64,000 nucleotides of DNA, taken from positions 1 to 64,000 of the forward strand of contig JALEWA010000006.1 in assembly GCA_022788085.1 (NCBI GenBank), in the 5' to 3' direction. Position 1 is the stretch's first letter; each line of letters opens with the position of its first letter. The notes under the pieces were generated by a model. That model was not told the origin of the DNA, made no database searches, and saw nothing but the letters and a program-made list of their open reading frames with translations. Position numbers and translations under genes: made by a program. Shown here in pieces: positions 35,664-42,561 of the stretch. This DNA is from Lachnospiraceae bacterium. GTDB lineage: Bacteria > Bacillota > Clostridia > Lachnospirales > Lachnospiraceae.

Positions 35664-35959
35664 ATATAAATTTATACATGGTTTTCTGGAAAAATGCAAC
35701 AAAAAATCCGCTTTCTACAACTTTTCTGTGTAGAATCACGGAAATTTCCAGTAAAATTCCCTATAAAAAGGGAGGATGCCAAGTAATCTAAAGACTACTT
35801 GGCATTATTATGAAAAAGTTATTATAAGTAATGCTATCACTTACTGTGCTTTGCTAATGTTGTTTTTCATTAACTTATGTACTTAGTATAATCAATCTTC
35901 GTGACTAAATCGTGTGTAGTTCTTGAACAATTTAAAAAAGAATTATGAACGAAATATGA

Positions 35960-35989
35960 ATACCCTCATAAGAAAATTTATGAGGGTAT
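35960..35989 (-). terminator. hairpin after the cyclophilin gene
   Basis: ATACCCTCATAA (35960-35971) pairs with TTATGAGGGTAT (35978-35989). The T-tract on the minus strand is weak. Confidence 0.6.
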
Positions 35990-36032
35990 CAGAAAAAATG
36001 ACATAAAATATTAAATTAACAATTATTAAAAA

Positions 36033-36554
36033 TTAGTATTTTTCCGGTTCAGCGTATTCTACACCAAAGCAATCGACGGTAACATTCTTCATCATCTGCT
36101 TATTTAATGGTCTGTCAGAATAATCGGTCTGTGTGGTGGCAATCCTGTTCACGATATCCATACCTTCGATTACCTTACCAAAAGCAGCATACTCTCCATC
36201 AAGATGTGGAGAATTCTTGTGCATGATAAAAAACTGGGAACCGGCGGAGTTTGGCATCATGCTTCTGGCCATGGATAATACACCTTCTGTATGCTTTAAA
36301 TCATTTTTGAAGCCGTTATGAGAGAATTCACCTGCGATAGAGTAGCCTGGACCTCCCATGCCTGTTCCGTCAGGACATCCACCCTGAATCATGAAGCCAT
36401 TGATGACTCTGTGGAAGATAAGCCCGTTATAGAAGCCCTTTTTAACAAGGCTGATAAAGTTATTTACCGTATTGGGAGCGATTTCAGGATAAAGCTCAGC
36501 TTTGATGATATCGCCATTTTCCATTTCGATTGTTACAACTGGATTCTGTGCCAT
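36033..36554 (-). CDS. peptidyl-prolyl cis-trans isomerase, cyclophilin type
   Basis: This 173-residue protein folding catalyst has FHRVINGFMIQGGCPDGTGMGG with the catalytic Arg/Phe pair (read as FHRVIN and MIQGG), the EFSHNGFKN segment, the GSQFFIMHKNSPHLDG core and AFGKVIEGMDIV. No signal peptide, so it is cytoplasmic. Its length is that of single-domain bacterial cyclophilins. It stands alone, divergent from the acetyltransferase gene. Confidence 0.95.
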   Translation of the reverse strand: MAQNPVVTIEMENGDIIKAELYPEIAPNTVNNFISLVKKGFYNGLIFHRVINGFMIQGGCPDGTGMGGPGYSIAGEFSHNGFKNDLKHTEGVLSMARSMMPNSAGSQFFIMHKNSPHLDGEYAAFGKVIEGMDIVNRIATTQTDYSDRPLNKQMMKNVTVDCFGVEYAEPEKY

Positions 36555-36630
36555 AATAAAAATCTCCTTTTATATAAAATATTCTGTTTATAAGTTTACT
36601 TGAAAAACCGGTCTGCGTAAAGTAAAATGT

Positions 36631-36687
36631 TTAACAGTTCAGTAAGCAGCTTTAGCTACGGATTCGAGGTGCCGGATGAACTGTTAA
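36631..36687 (+). other. structured leader: long inverted repeat with inner stem
   Basis: TTAACAGTTCA (36631-36641) pairs with TGAACTGTTAA (36677-36687). Inside is a smaller GTA-GC / GC-TAC stem (36642-36659) and a GG/CC-closed segment (36660-36674), giving a possible three-way junction just before the acetyltransferase ribosome site. It matches no riboswitch I know. Confidence 0.45.
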
Positions 36688-36710
36688 TAACAGAATCAAA
36701 GGAGATAAAT

Positions 36711-37541
36711 ATGCATAATTTGGCTATTTATTTTTCATGTAGTGTGAGAAAAAAAGAAATAGATATGCTGGTGTCTAAAATGAAGCAGTACGATTTACAG
36801 GTAATTGTAATCGATTTGCCGGATGACTATTGTTTGCATGAAATGGGGGATGTGATTGCCCTTACGGATGATGCGTCTTTTGCAGGAGAGTGCAGTAACA
36901 GAGGAATTCCTTATTTATTTTTATTGTATGAGAAGAATAAGCAGGAAAGTCTGCCATCCGGTACATATTGTGTGGAAAATCTTGTGGATGTAAGTTATGA
37001 TTACCTTGATAAGGTGTACCGCCGTGCAAAGGGCTTGCCATGGAATATCCTTACTACAGACAGACTACAGATCCGGGAGATTACACCGGAAGATGTGCCG
37101 CGTTTGTATGAGCTTTATGAAGAAGAATCTATTACCAGATATATGGAGCCGTTGTTCCCGGATCAGCAGCAGGAGATAGATTATACAAAAGATTATATTA
37201 AGAATGTGTACCATTTTTATGGTTATGGCATGTGGCTCATTATCCTTAAGGAAAGCGGTGAGATTATCGGCAGGGCAGGACTTGAGTATAAAGAAGGCTT
37301 TGAGGGGCTTGAGCTAGGGTTTATGTTAGGTAAGGATTATCAGCACAAGGGATATGCCTATGAGTCGTGTAAGGCTATTCTTGATTATGCATGTGAGGAG
37401 CTGGAACAGACAAGCTTTCGTGCAATCGTGCACCGGAATAATGAACCTTCCAGGCATTTATGTGAAAAACTTGGTTTTCAAAAGAAAGAATCGACAGAAG
37501 AAACTCAATATTTGGAATATCGCATGAATAGAGCGTTATAG
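36711..37541 (+). CDS. GNAT family N-acetyltransferase with N-terminal extension
   Basis: The product has 276 residues. The C-terminal GNAT domain (about residues 110-270) resembles RimJ/RimL-type enzymes: LTTDRLQIREITPEDVPRLY, the GRAGLEYKEG strand, GKDYQHKGYAYESC (acetyl-CoA loop) and VHRNNEPSRHLCEKLGF. The N-terminal 100 residues form a separate alpha/beta domain that I do not recognise (YFSCSVRKKEIDMLV...). ATG 36711 follows AAAGGAG; the longer frame from 36627 runs through the inverted repeat and is unlikely. Substrate unknown. Confidence 0.8.
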   Translation: MHNLAIYFSCSVRKKEIDMLVSKMKQYDLQVIVIDLPDDYCLHEMGDVIALTDDASFAGECSNRGIPYLFLLYEKNKQESLPSGTYCVENLVDVSYDYLDKVYRRAKGLPWNILTTDRLQIREITPEDVPRLYELYEEESITRYMEPLFPDQQQEIDYTKDYIKNVYHFYGYGMWLIILKESGEIIGRAGLEYKEGFEGLELGFMLGKDYQHKGYAYESCKAILDYACEELEQTSFRAIVHRNNEPSRHLCEKLGFQKKESTEETQYLEYRMNRAL

Positions 37542-37616
37542 AGGATGAAAAGAGTGCTCGAACGTTCAAATTAACCAAAATATTGATTGAAAAATAAAAA
37601 AAATATAAATAAGCTG

Positions 37617-37645
37617 TTGACAAAGTATAAAAAGGTTGTTAATAT
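37617..37645 (+). promoter_or_regulatory. promoter of the amt-PII gene
   Basis: TTGACA (37617-37622), a 17-base spacer and TAATAT (37640-37645). The leader of about 130 bases contains two terminator-like hairpins. Confidence 0.7.
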
Positions 37646-37659
37646 ATCACCTATAAAGC

Positions 37660-37695
37660 AAAGGCGCTATGGAATACCCATAGTGTCTTTTTATT
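37660..37695 (+). terminator. first hairpin of the amt-PII leader
   Basis: AAAGGCGCTATGG (37660-37672) pairs with CCATAGTGTCTTT (37678-37690), with two G-U pairs, followed by TTATTATT. It starts within about 10 bases of the expected transcription start. Confidence 0.7.
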
Positions 37696-37710
37696 ATTAA
37701 GAAAGTATGG

Positions 37711-37760
37711 AAAACGGAGCAAAGAAGCTTTTGGAAACAGGCTATTTGTCTCCGTTTTTT
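37711..37760 (+). terminator. second hairpin of the amt-PII leader
   Basis: AAAACGGAG (37711-37719) pairs with CTCCGTTTT (37750-37758), extended inward by CAAA/TTTG and AGC/GCT, followed by T residues. It ends just before the ribosome site. Confidence 0.78.
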
Positions 37761-37782
37761 GTATGAAGAGGAGGAAAAAAGT

Positions 37783-39531
37783 ATGACAGAAGAGATTTTG
37801 GGCGCCATTAATGGTGAAGTATTTGGCGTATGGTTTCTGATTGGTGCTGCATTAGTATTCTGGATGCAGGCAGGTTTCGCGATGGTAGAGGCAGGATTTA
37901 CCAGAGCAAAGAATACAGGAAACATTATTATGAAGAATTTAATGGATTTCTGTATTGGTACATGTACCTTTATTTTAATTGGTTTCAGTTTATTGCTTGG
38001 CGAGGATTTATTTGGTTTTATCGGAAAACCCGGATTTGATATTTTCACAAGCTATGCAGATTTTGATTGGTCTAACTTTGTATTCAACTTAGTATTCTGT
38101 GCAACCACAGCAACAATTGTTTCCGGTGCTATGGCTGAAAGAACAAAGTTCCTTTCTTACTGTGTATATTCCGGTGTCATTTCTGCTTTGATTTATCCGA
38201 TTGAAGCACATTGGATTTGGGGCGGCGGCTGGCTTTCTCAAATGGGATTCCATGATTTTGCCGGTTCCTGTGCAATTCATATGGTAGGTGGTATCTCAGC
38301 CCTGATTGGTGCTAAGATTCTTGGACCTCGTATCGGTAAGTTTACAAAGGATAAGCAGGGAAATATTACAAAGGTCAATGCATTCCCCGGACATAACCTC
38401 ACAATCGGTGCACTTGGTGTATTTATTCTGTGGCTTGGCTGGTATGGTTTTAACGGTGCAGCATGTACCACAGTAGAACAGCTTGGTTCTGTATTTGTAA
38501 CAACAACAATCGCTCCTGCAATCGCAACGGTTGTATGTATGATTTTCACATGGATTAAGTATGGTAAGCCTGATATTTCCATGTGTCTGAATGCTTCTCT
38601 TGCAGGCTTGGTAGCAATCACAGCTCCTTGTGATGTTACAGATGCATTTGGCGCTATCGTGATTGGTGCTGTTGCAGGTTTACTCGTTGTATTTGGTGTA
38701 TGGTTCCTTGATTACAAGCTTCGTATAGACGATCCTGTTGGTGCTGTTGCTGTTCACTGCTTAAACGGTATCTGGGGTACTGTTGCAGTTGGTTTATTTG
38801 CTACAACTTCTGCCCCTGGAAATGATACTCTTACCGGTCTTTTCTACGGTGGTGGTTTTGGTTTATTAGGCACACAGTTAATTGGTATGTTTAGCGTTAT
38901 CCTTTGGACTGTAGTGACCATTACGATTACTTTCCTGGTAATCAAAGCAATTTTTGGACTTCGTGTAAGTGAAGAAGAAGAAATTGTTGGTCTTGACGCA
39001 ACAGAACATGGACTCCCATCTGCTTATGCAGGATTTAGTATGATGGATATTTCCAATACTATGATTATGGAAGAAAATGAGAATACTCAGCTTGGTACAG
39101 ACGAGTACGAGAGTGCTTCCGAGGCACAGAAGAATGCAGCAGTCAAGGTTGCAGCAGCACCGGTTGCATCTGCATCAGGAATTTACAAGGTTGTTATTAT
39201 TGCAAGGCTTTCAAGATACGATGTATTGCGTAAGGCATTAAATGATATCGGTGTAACCGGTATGACAGTGACTCAGGTAATGGGCTGTGGTATACAGAAG
39301 GGTGCCGGTGAAAAGTATCGTGGTGCTGAAGTGGATGCAACCTTATTACCTAAGGTTAAGGTTGAAGTAGTCGTTGCAAACATTCCTGTTGATACTGTAA
39401 TCGAAACAGCAAAGAAGACTCTTTACACAGGTCACATCGGAGATGGTAAGATCTTTGTATACGCAGTTGATAAGGTTGTTAAGATTCGTACAAGTGAAGA
39501 AAATTTTGAAGCATTACAGGATGTTGAGTAA
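37783..39531 (+). CDS. amt: ammonium transporter fused to a PII (GlnB/GlnK) domain
   Basis: The 582-residue membrane protein has an Amt channel (about residues 1-405, 11 segments) with the twin pore histidines in FAGSCAIHMVGG and AVHCLNGIWGT. A linker of about 55 residues follows, then a complete PII domain (about 467-582). The PII part has the T-loop with Y512 in EKYRGAEV, the PKVKVEVVV strand and the GKIFVYAVDKVVKIRT ATP/2-oxoglutarate motif. Normally GlnK is a separate protein that plugs AmtB. ATG 37783 follows AAGAGGAGG. The leader carries two terminator hairpins, so expression is probably attenuated by nitrogen state. Confidence 0.93.
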   Translation: MTEEILGAINGEVFGVWFLIGAALVFWMQAGFAMVEAGFTRAKNTGNIIMKNLMDFCIGTCTFILIGFSLLLGEDLFGFIGKPGFDIFTSYADFDWSNFVFNLVFCATTATIVSGAMAERTKFLSYCVYSGVISALIYPIEAHWIWGGGWLSQMGFHDFAGSCAIHMVGGISALIGAKILGPRIGKFTKDKQGNITKVNAFPGHNLTIGALGVFILWLGWYGFNGAACTTVEQLGSVFVTTTIAPAIATVVCMIFTWIKYGKPDISMCLNASLAGLVAITAPCDVTDAFGAIVIGAVAGLLVVFGVWFLDYKLRIDDPVGAVAVHCLNGIWGTVAVGLFATTSAPGNDTLTGLFYGGGFGLLGTQLIGMFSVILWTVVTITITFLVIKAIFGLRVSEEEEIVGLDATEHGLPSAYAGFSMMDISNTMIMEENENTQLGTDEYESASEAQKNAAVKVAAAPVASASGIYKVVIIARLSRYDVLRKALNDIGVTGMTVTQVMGCGIQKGAGEKYRGAEVDATLLPKVKVEVVVANIPVDTVIETAKKTLYTGHIGDGKIFVYAVDKVVKIRTSEENFEALQDVE

Positions 39532-39543
39532 TGTAACATACAT

Positions 39544-39586
39544 AAAAAGGATGCGGTTTGCTAACGAACCGCATCCTTTTTTTTAT
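39544..39586. terminator. bidirectional terminator between amt-PII and HD-GYP genes
   Basis: AAAAAGGATGCGGTT (39544-39558) pairs with AACCGCATCCTTTTT (39567-39581). Confidence 0.92.
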
Positions 39587-40725
39587 ATGATTGTTTCAAT
39601 GGAAACATTTTTCTGATTTCTTAGGTTCATAATTCCCTGATAATATTCTTCCTGTAAGTTGATGATTTCATCTTCGGTAGTTCGAATAACCGGTCTTGAA
39701 TAGCTGTCACGGTTTATGAAAATAACATCACCTTCCATGCCGTTTGTCAGAGTAACACGATGGTTCAGATAAGAATTGGCGACATTTTCAAGGAAAGTAA
39801 GAATATATTTCAACTCATATTTCTGAATGCCCTCATCTTCAAAGGATTTAATTACAGAAAAAGGACACATTGCTTTGCGGTAAACACGCTCGCTTGTCAT
39901 GGCATCGAAGATATCTGCAATCGTAACGATTTTAGCATATTTATCGATTTCAGGTCCGGTCAGTCCATAAGGATAGCCACTTCCATCACATTTTTCATGA
40001 TGCATCAGTGCGGCATTTTTTACATGTAGAGGAATGTTTTCGTATTTACTCAATAAATGAAAGCCCTCGGTGGTATGTGTTTTAATGATAGTAAATTCTT
40101 CCTCAGTCAGTTTTCCCGGTTTTCTTAATACTCCGCTTGGCAACAGGAATTTGCCCACATCATGAAAGAGCCCACAGGCAGTAGCCATCTGCTGCTCCTC
40201 TTCAGAGAAATGTAACCATTTTGCAAGTACATTAGAAATAAGTGCAACATCAATACTATGTGCATACACAGAGTCATCAATGTTTCGCATATTAAGAAGC
40301 ATGTCAAAAACACTGATGCTTGTTCGACCTTGTTTCATGATTTGCATGGTTTCTGACAATAATTCATTTACAAAAAGTGGTTGATTATGGTATAAGGATT
40401 TCATAAGGCTGTTGCGAAAATGCTCGGCACACTGATTGAAATCCTGACTAAACTGAAGAAACTGTTCACTGTTTCGTATACGTTCCTTGTTAGAAGGTTC
40501 TGAAAGGGCAGAATTATCCGAAAAAGCAACAGGCATAGGCTTTGATAATTCGTCTATGACTTCTTCGTTAATCCAAACGTAATAAACGGAATAACCTTCC
40601 AAACGCGATATGATGTTTTCAGTTAGAATAACATTCCTGGGGACAAGCAGCTGGCGATCATAGGTAAGAACGTCTTCAGCAGTTACCATGCCGGGAATCA
40701 GCTTGGAGATAGGTATCTGTTTCAT
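39583..40725 (-). CDS. HD-GYP domain protein, probable c-di-GMP phosphodiesterase
   Basis: The 380-residue cytoplasmic protein has an N-terminal domain of about 125 residues (opening KQIPISKLIPGMVTAEDV) and an HD-GYP domain (about 130-340). The HD metal motif FHDVGKFLLP, the HHEKCDGSGYP motif with the GYP triplet, and VTIADIFDAMTSERVYR are intact, so it should be active. It would degrade cyclic di-GMP. There is no receiver domain. A possible diguanylate cyclase sensor starts at 63147. Confidence 0.9.
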   Translation of the reverse strand: MKQIPISKLIPGMVTAEDVLTYDRQLLVPRNVILTENIISRLEGYSVYYVWINEEVIDELSKPMPVAFSDNSALSEPSNKERIRNSEQFLQFSQDFNQCAEHFRNSLMKSLYHNQPLFVNELLSETMQIMKQGRTSISVFDMLLNMRNIDDSVYAHSIDVALISNVLAKWLHFSEEEQQMATACGLFHDVGKFLLPSGVLRKPGKLTEEEFTIIKTHTTEGFHLLSKYENIPLHVKNAALMHHEKCDGSGYPYGLTGPEIDKYAKIVTIADIFDAMTSERVYRKAMCPFSVIKSFEDEGIQKYELKYILTFLENVANSYLNHRVTLTNGMEGDVIFINRDSYSRPVIRTTEDEIINLQEEYYQGIMNLRNQKNVSIETII

Positions 40726-40809
40726 GAGCCTTCACCTTTCTAAAAATAAAGAATCTATATTAAGTTTAAACGCTAATATGGCAAAAGTCAACAAAAAGGA
40801 GAATATTGA

Positions 40810-41421
40810 ATGAAAAAATACACTAAAATACAAAAGATATCAGATAATAAGTTTCTGAATCTTTTTCACATGAATGCGTTGACAGATCAGGGAAGACCAT
40901 TTGATTATTATTTTGTTTCAAGAAGAAAAGAAGATAAGCTAAAGCTTTATACAAAGGATATACAGGCTGAAGGAGTTGTTATTTATCCTATCTGTAAGGA
41001 AGAACCGGATAAAATTGTAATGATTCGCCAGTACCGTTACCCGCTGGATGATTATTTATATGAGCTTCCTGCAGGACTGATTGATTGTGGTGAAACTCCT
41101 TCAGAGGCGGCTGTTCGGGAAATGAAGGAAGAAACGGGAATGGATTTTACGGTTTATGAAGACGGAAATGCAGCTTACAGAAGACCGTTTTTTATGGGGG
41201 CAGGATTCACGGATGAAAGCTGCAATGCAGTATTTGGCTATGCAAGTGGAACAATTGGCAGAGAACAGATGGAGGATACGGAAAGTATTCAGGTGATTGT
41301 TGTTGACAGAAAAGAGGCAGAAAGAATACTGGCTGAGGAAAAAGTATCATTACGTGCTGCTTATCTTCTGATGCAATTCATACATGCAGATGCATATAAT
41401 CCTTTTTCTTTTTTAGGTTAA
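40810..41421 (+). CDS. Nudix hydrolase, ADP-ribose pyrophosphatase-like
   Basis: The 203-residue product has the Nudix box GETPSEAAVREMKEETGM (about residues 98-115), with the spacing G-x5-E-x7-REMKEETG. The strand IRQYRYPLDDYLYELPAGLID just before it is typical of ADP-ribose pyrophosphatases. It would hydrolyse a nucleoside diphosphate linked to another group; the substrate is not certain. AAAGGAG precedes ATG 40810. A long inverted repeat follows. Confidence 0.87.
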   Translation: MKKYTKIQKISDNKFLNLFHMNALTDQGRPFDYYFVSRRKEDKLKLYTKDIQAEGVVIYPICKEEPDKIVMIRQYRYPLDDYLYELPAGLIDCGETPSEAAVREMKEETGMDFTVYEDGNAAYRRPFFMGAGFTDESCNAVFGYASGTIGREQMEDTESIQVIVVDRKEAERILAEEKVSLRAAYLLMQFIHADAYNPFSFLG

Positions 41422-41440
41422 GAATGTAAAGAAAATGTTA

Positions 41441-41482
41441 AATAAACGCACACTGTATTGACAAAAACAGTGTGCGTTTATT
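41441..41482 (+). terminator. terminator whose loop carries the next gene's -35 box
   Basis: AATAAACGCACACTGT (41441-41456) pairs perfectly with ACAGTGTGCGTTTATT (41467-41482). The loop contains TTGACA (41458-41463). A TATATT at 41482-41487 is 18 bases downstream, so the hairpin and the LacI promoter share DNA. The palindrome could also be an operator. Confidence 0.75.
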
Positions 41483-41532
41483 ATATTATTTATATAATAC
41501 GAGGGAAAGTGTAAAGATAAGGAGGAAGCTAC

Positions 41533-42549
41533 ATGAAAAAGGTAACGATTCAGGACATTGCCAAAGAAATGGGGCTAAGCAGAAATACGGTTGCAAAGGC
41601 TTTGAGTAATGGTGTTGTCGCTCCGGAAACAAGAAATGCTGTGATACAAAAGGCGTGGCAGATGGGGTATGCAAAGCTGGATGAGAATATACAGCAGGAT
41701 TTGGAAATGCAGTTTAAGAAGGAACAAAGTGGTACGATTCTTGTCCTGTTTAATCGTTCTCAATCCGTATTCTGGAATCGAACCCTGGTTGGAATCAGTG
41801 ATGCGGTGAAAGAAGAAGGATATCGCATGCAGTTATATATCGTTGATGAACAGGATGAGGATGGTGATGAAGTTCTTGCCCAGTTAGCAGATGATGTGAA
41901 GGGAATTATCTTTTTATGCGTATTTCCTATCCGTTTTGTTAGAGGTGTAAGCAGAGCAGGACTTCCTATGACTTTTTTCAATACACCTGTTAATGCACAG
42001 GATTATATTCAACTGGGTGATGTTTACAACCTGGAAGGTTTTTATTCTATGAACAGACTTACCAGTTATTGCATAGAAGAGAAAGGGTGCAGGGATTTTG
42101 CATTTATTGGTTTTGCAGAAGGCTCCCGTGTTGTACAGGCAAGATTTTTGGGATTCCTGGGGGCATGTGATCAACACAATATTCGCCCGGATGAAGGAAT
42201 GCTTTTTACAAGACCGTCTAATCATACATATTTTAGCTATAGTATGGTAGAGGAGGTTATCCGGAGAATGACTTTCATGCCGGATGCTATTGTATGCGAA
42301 AATGATGATATAGCAAAGTATACAGCGCTGGCACTGCTGCAGAAGGATCCTGAGCTTGCAAGAAGAATGGTCATTACCGGTTTTGACAATACCATAGAAG
42401 AGGATTTCTTTAAAAAGGATATTCTTACGGTTGATGTTAAGATAGAAGAACTTGGAAGACGACTGGTTAAGTCTGTTATTGATCGTGTAAGGGATCCGAG
42501 GCTTGGTATCATATTCGCTACGCTGACAACATACCCAAAACTTATCTAA
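41533..42549 (+). CDS. LacI-family transcriptional regulator (next to GH36)
   Basis: The 338-residue repressor has the LacI helix-turn-helix at the start (KKVTIQDIAKEMGLSRNTVAKAL) with hinge-helix region, followed by a periplasmic-binding-like effector domain. The DNA-reading helix has SRNTVAKAL rather than the common SxxTVSRAL. AAGGAGG precedes ATG 41533. It is 12 bases upstream of the GH36 gene and surely cotranscribed, so it likely senses a galactoside or manno-oligosaccharide. Its promoter is embedded in a long palindrome that may be its operator. Confidence 0.92.
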   Translation: MKKVTIQDIAKEMGLSRNTVAKALSNGVVAPETRNAVIQKAWQMGYAKLDENIQQDLEMQFKKEQSGTILVLFNRSQSVFWNRTLVGISDAVKEEGYRMQLYIVDEQDEDGDEVLAQLADDVKGIIFLCVFPIRFVRGVSRAGLPMTFFNTPVNAQDYIQLGDVYNLEGFYSMNRLTSYCIEEKGCRDFAFIGFAEGSRVVQARFLGFLGACDQHNIRPDEGMLFTRPSNHTYFSYSMVEEVIRRMTFMPDAIVCENDDIAKYTALALLQKDPELARRMVITGFDNTIEEDFFKKDILTVDVKIEELGRRLVKSVIDRVRDPRLGIIFATLTTYPKLI

Positions 42550-42561
42550 AGGAGAGAGATA

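Larger units (their letters stand above)
35516..36032 (-). promoter_or_regulatory. long leader region of the AGCS gene
   Basis: This 517-base gap has no gene. Read on the minus strand it holds a TATACT -10-like box (near 35888), a hairpin with ATGCCAAGTA / TACTTGGCAT arms (35777-35806), the terminator at 35602-35663 and then the symporter start. I looked for glycine riboswitch, T-box and other known leader motifs and found none. Confidence 0.5.

Noticed and set aside
35516..35900. glycine riboswitch or T-box in the AGCS leader
   Set aside because: The conserved aptamer core of the glycine riboswitch and the T-box antiterminator motif are not present on the minus strand.
36627..36710. longer start for the GNAT gene
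   Set aside because: The upstream frame runs through the inverted repeat with no ribosome site, whereas AAAGGAG stands at good distance from ATG 36711.
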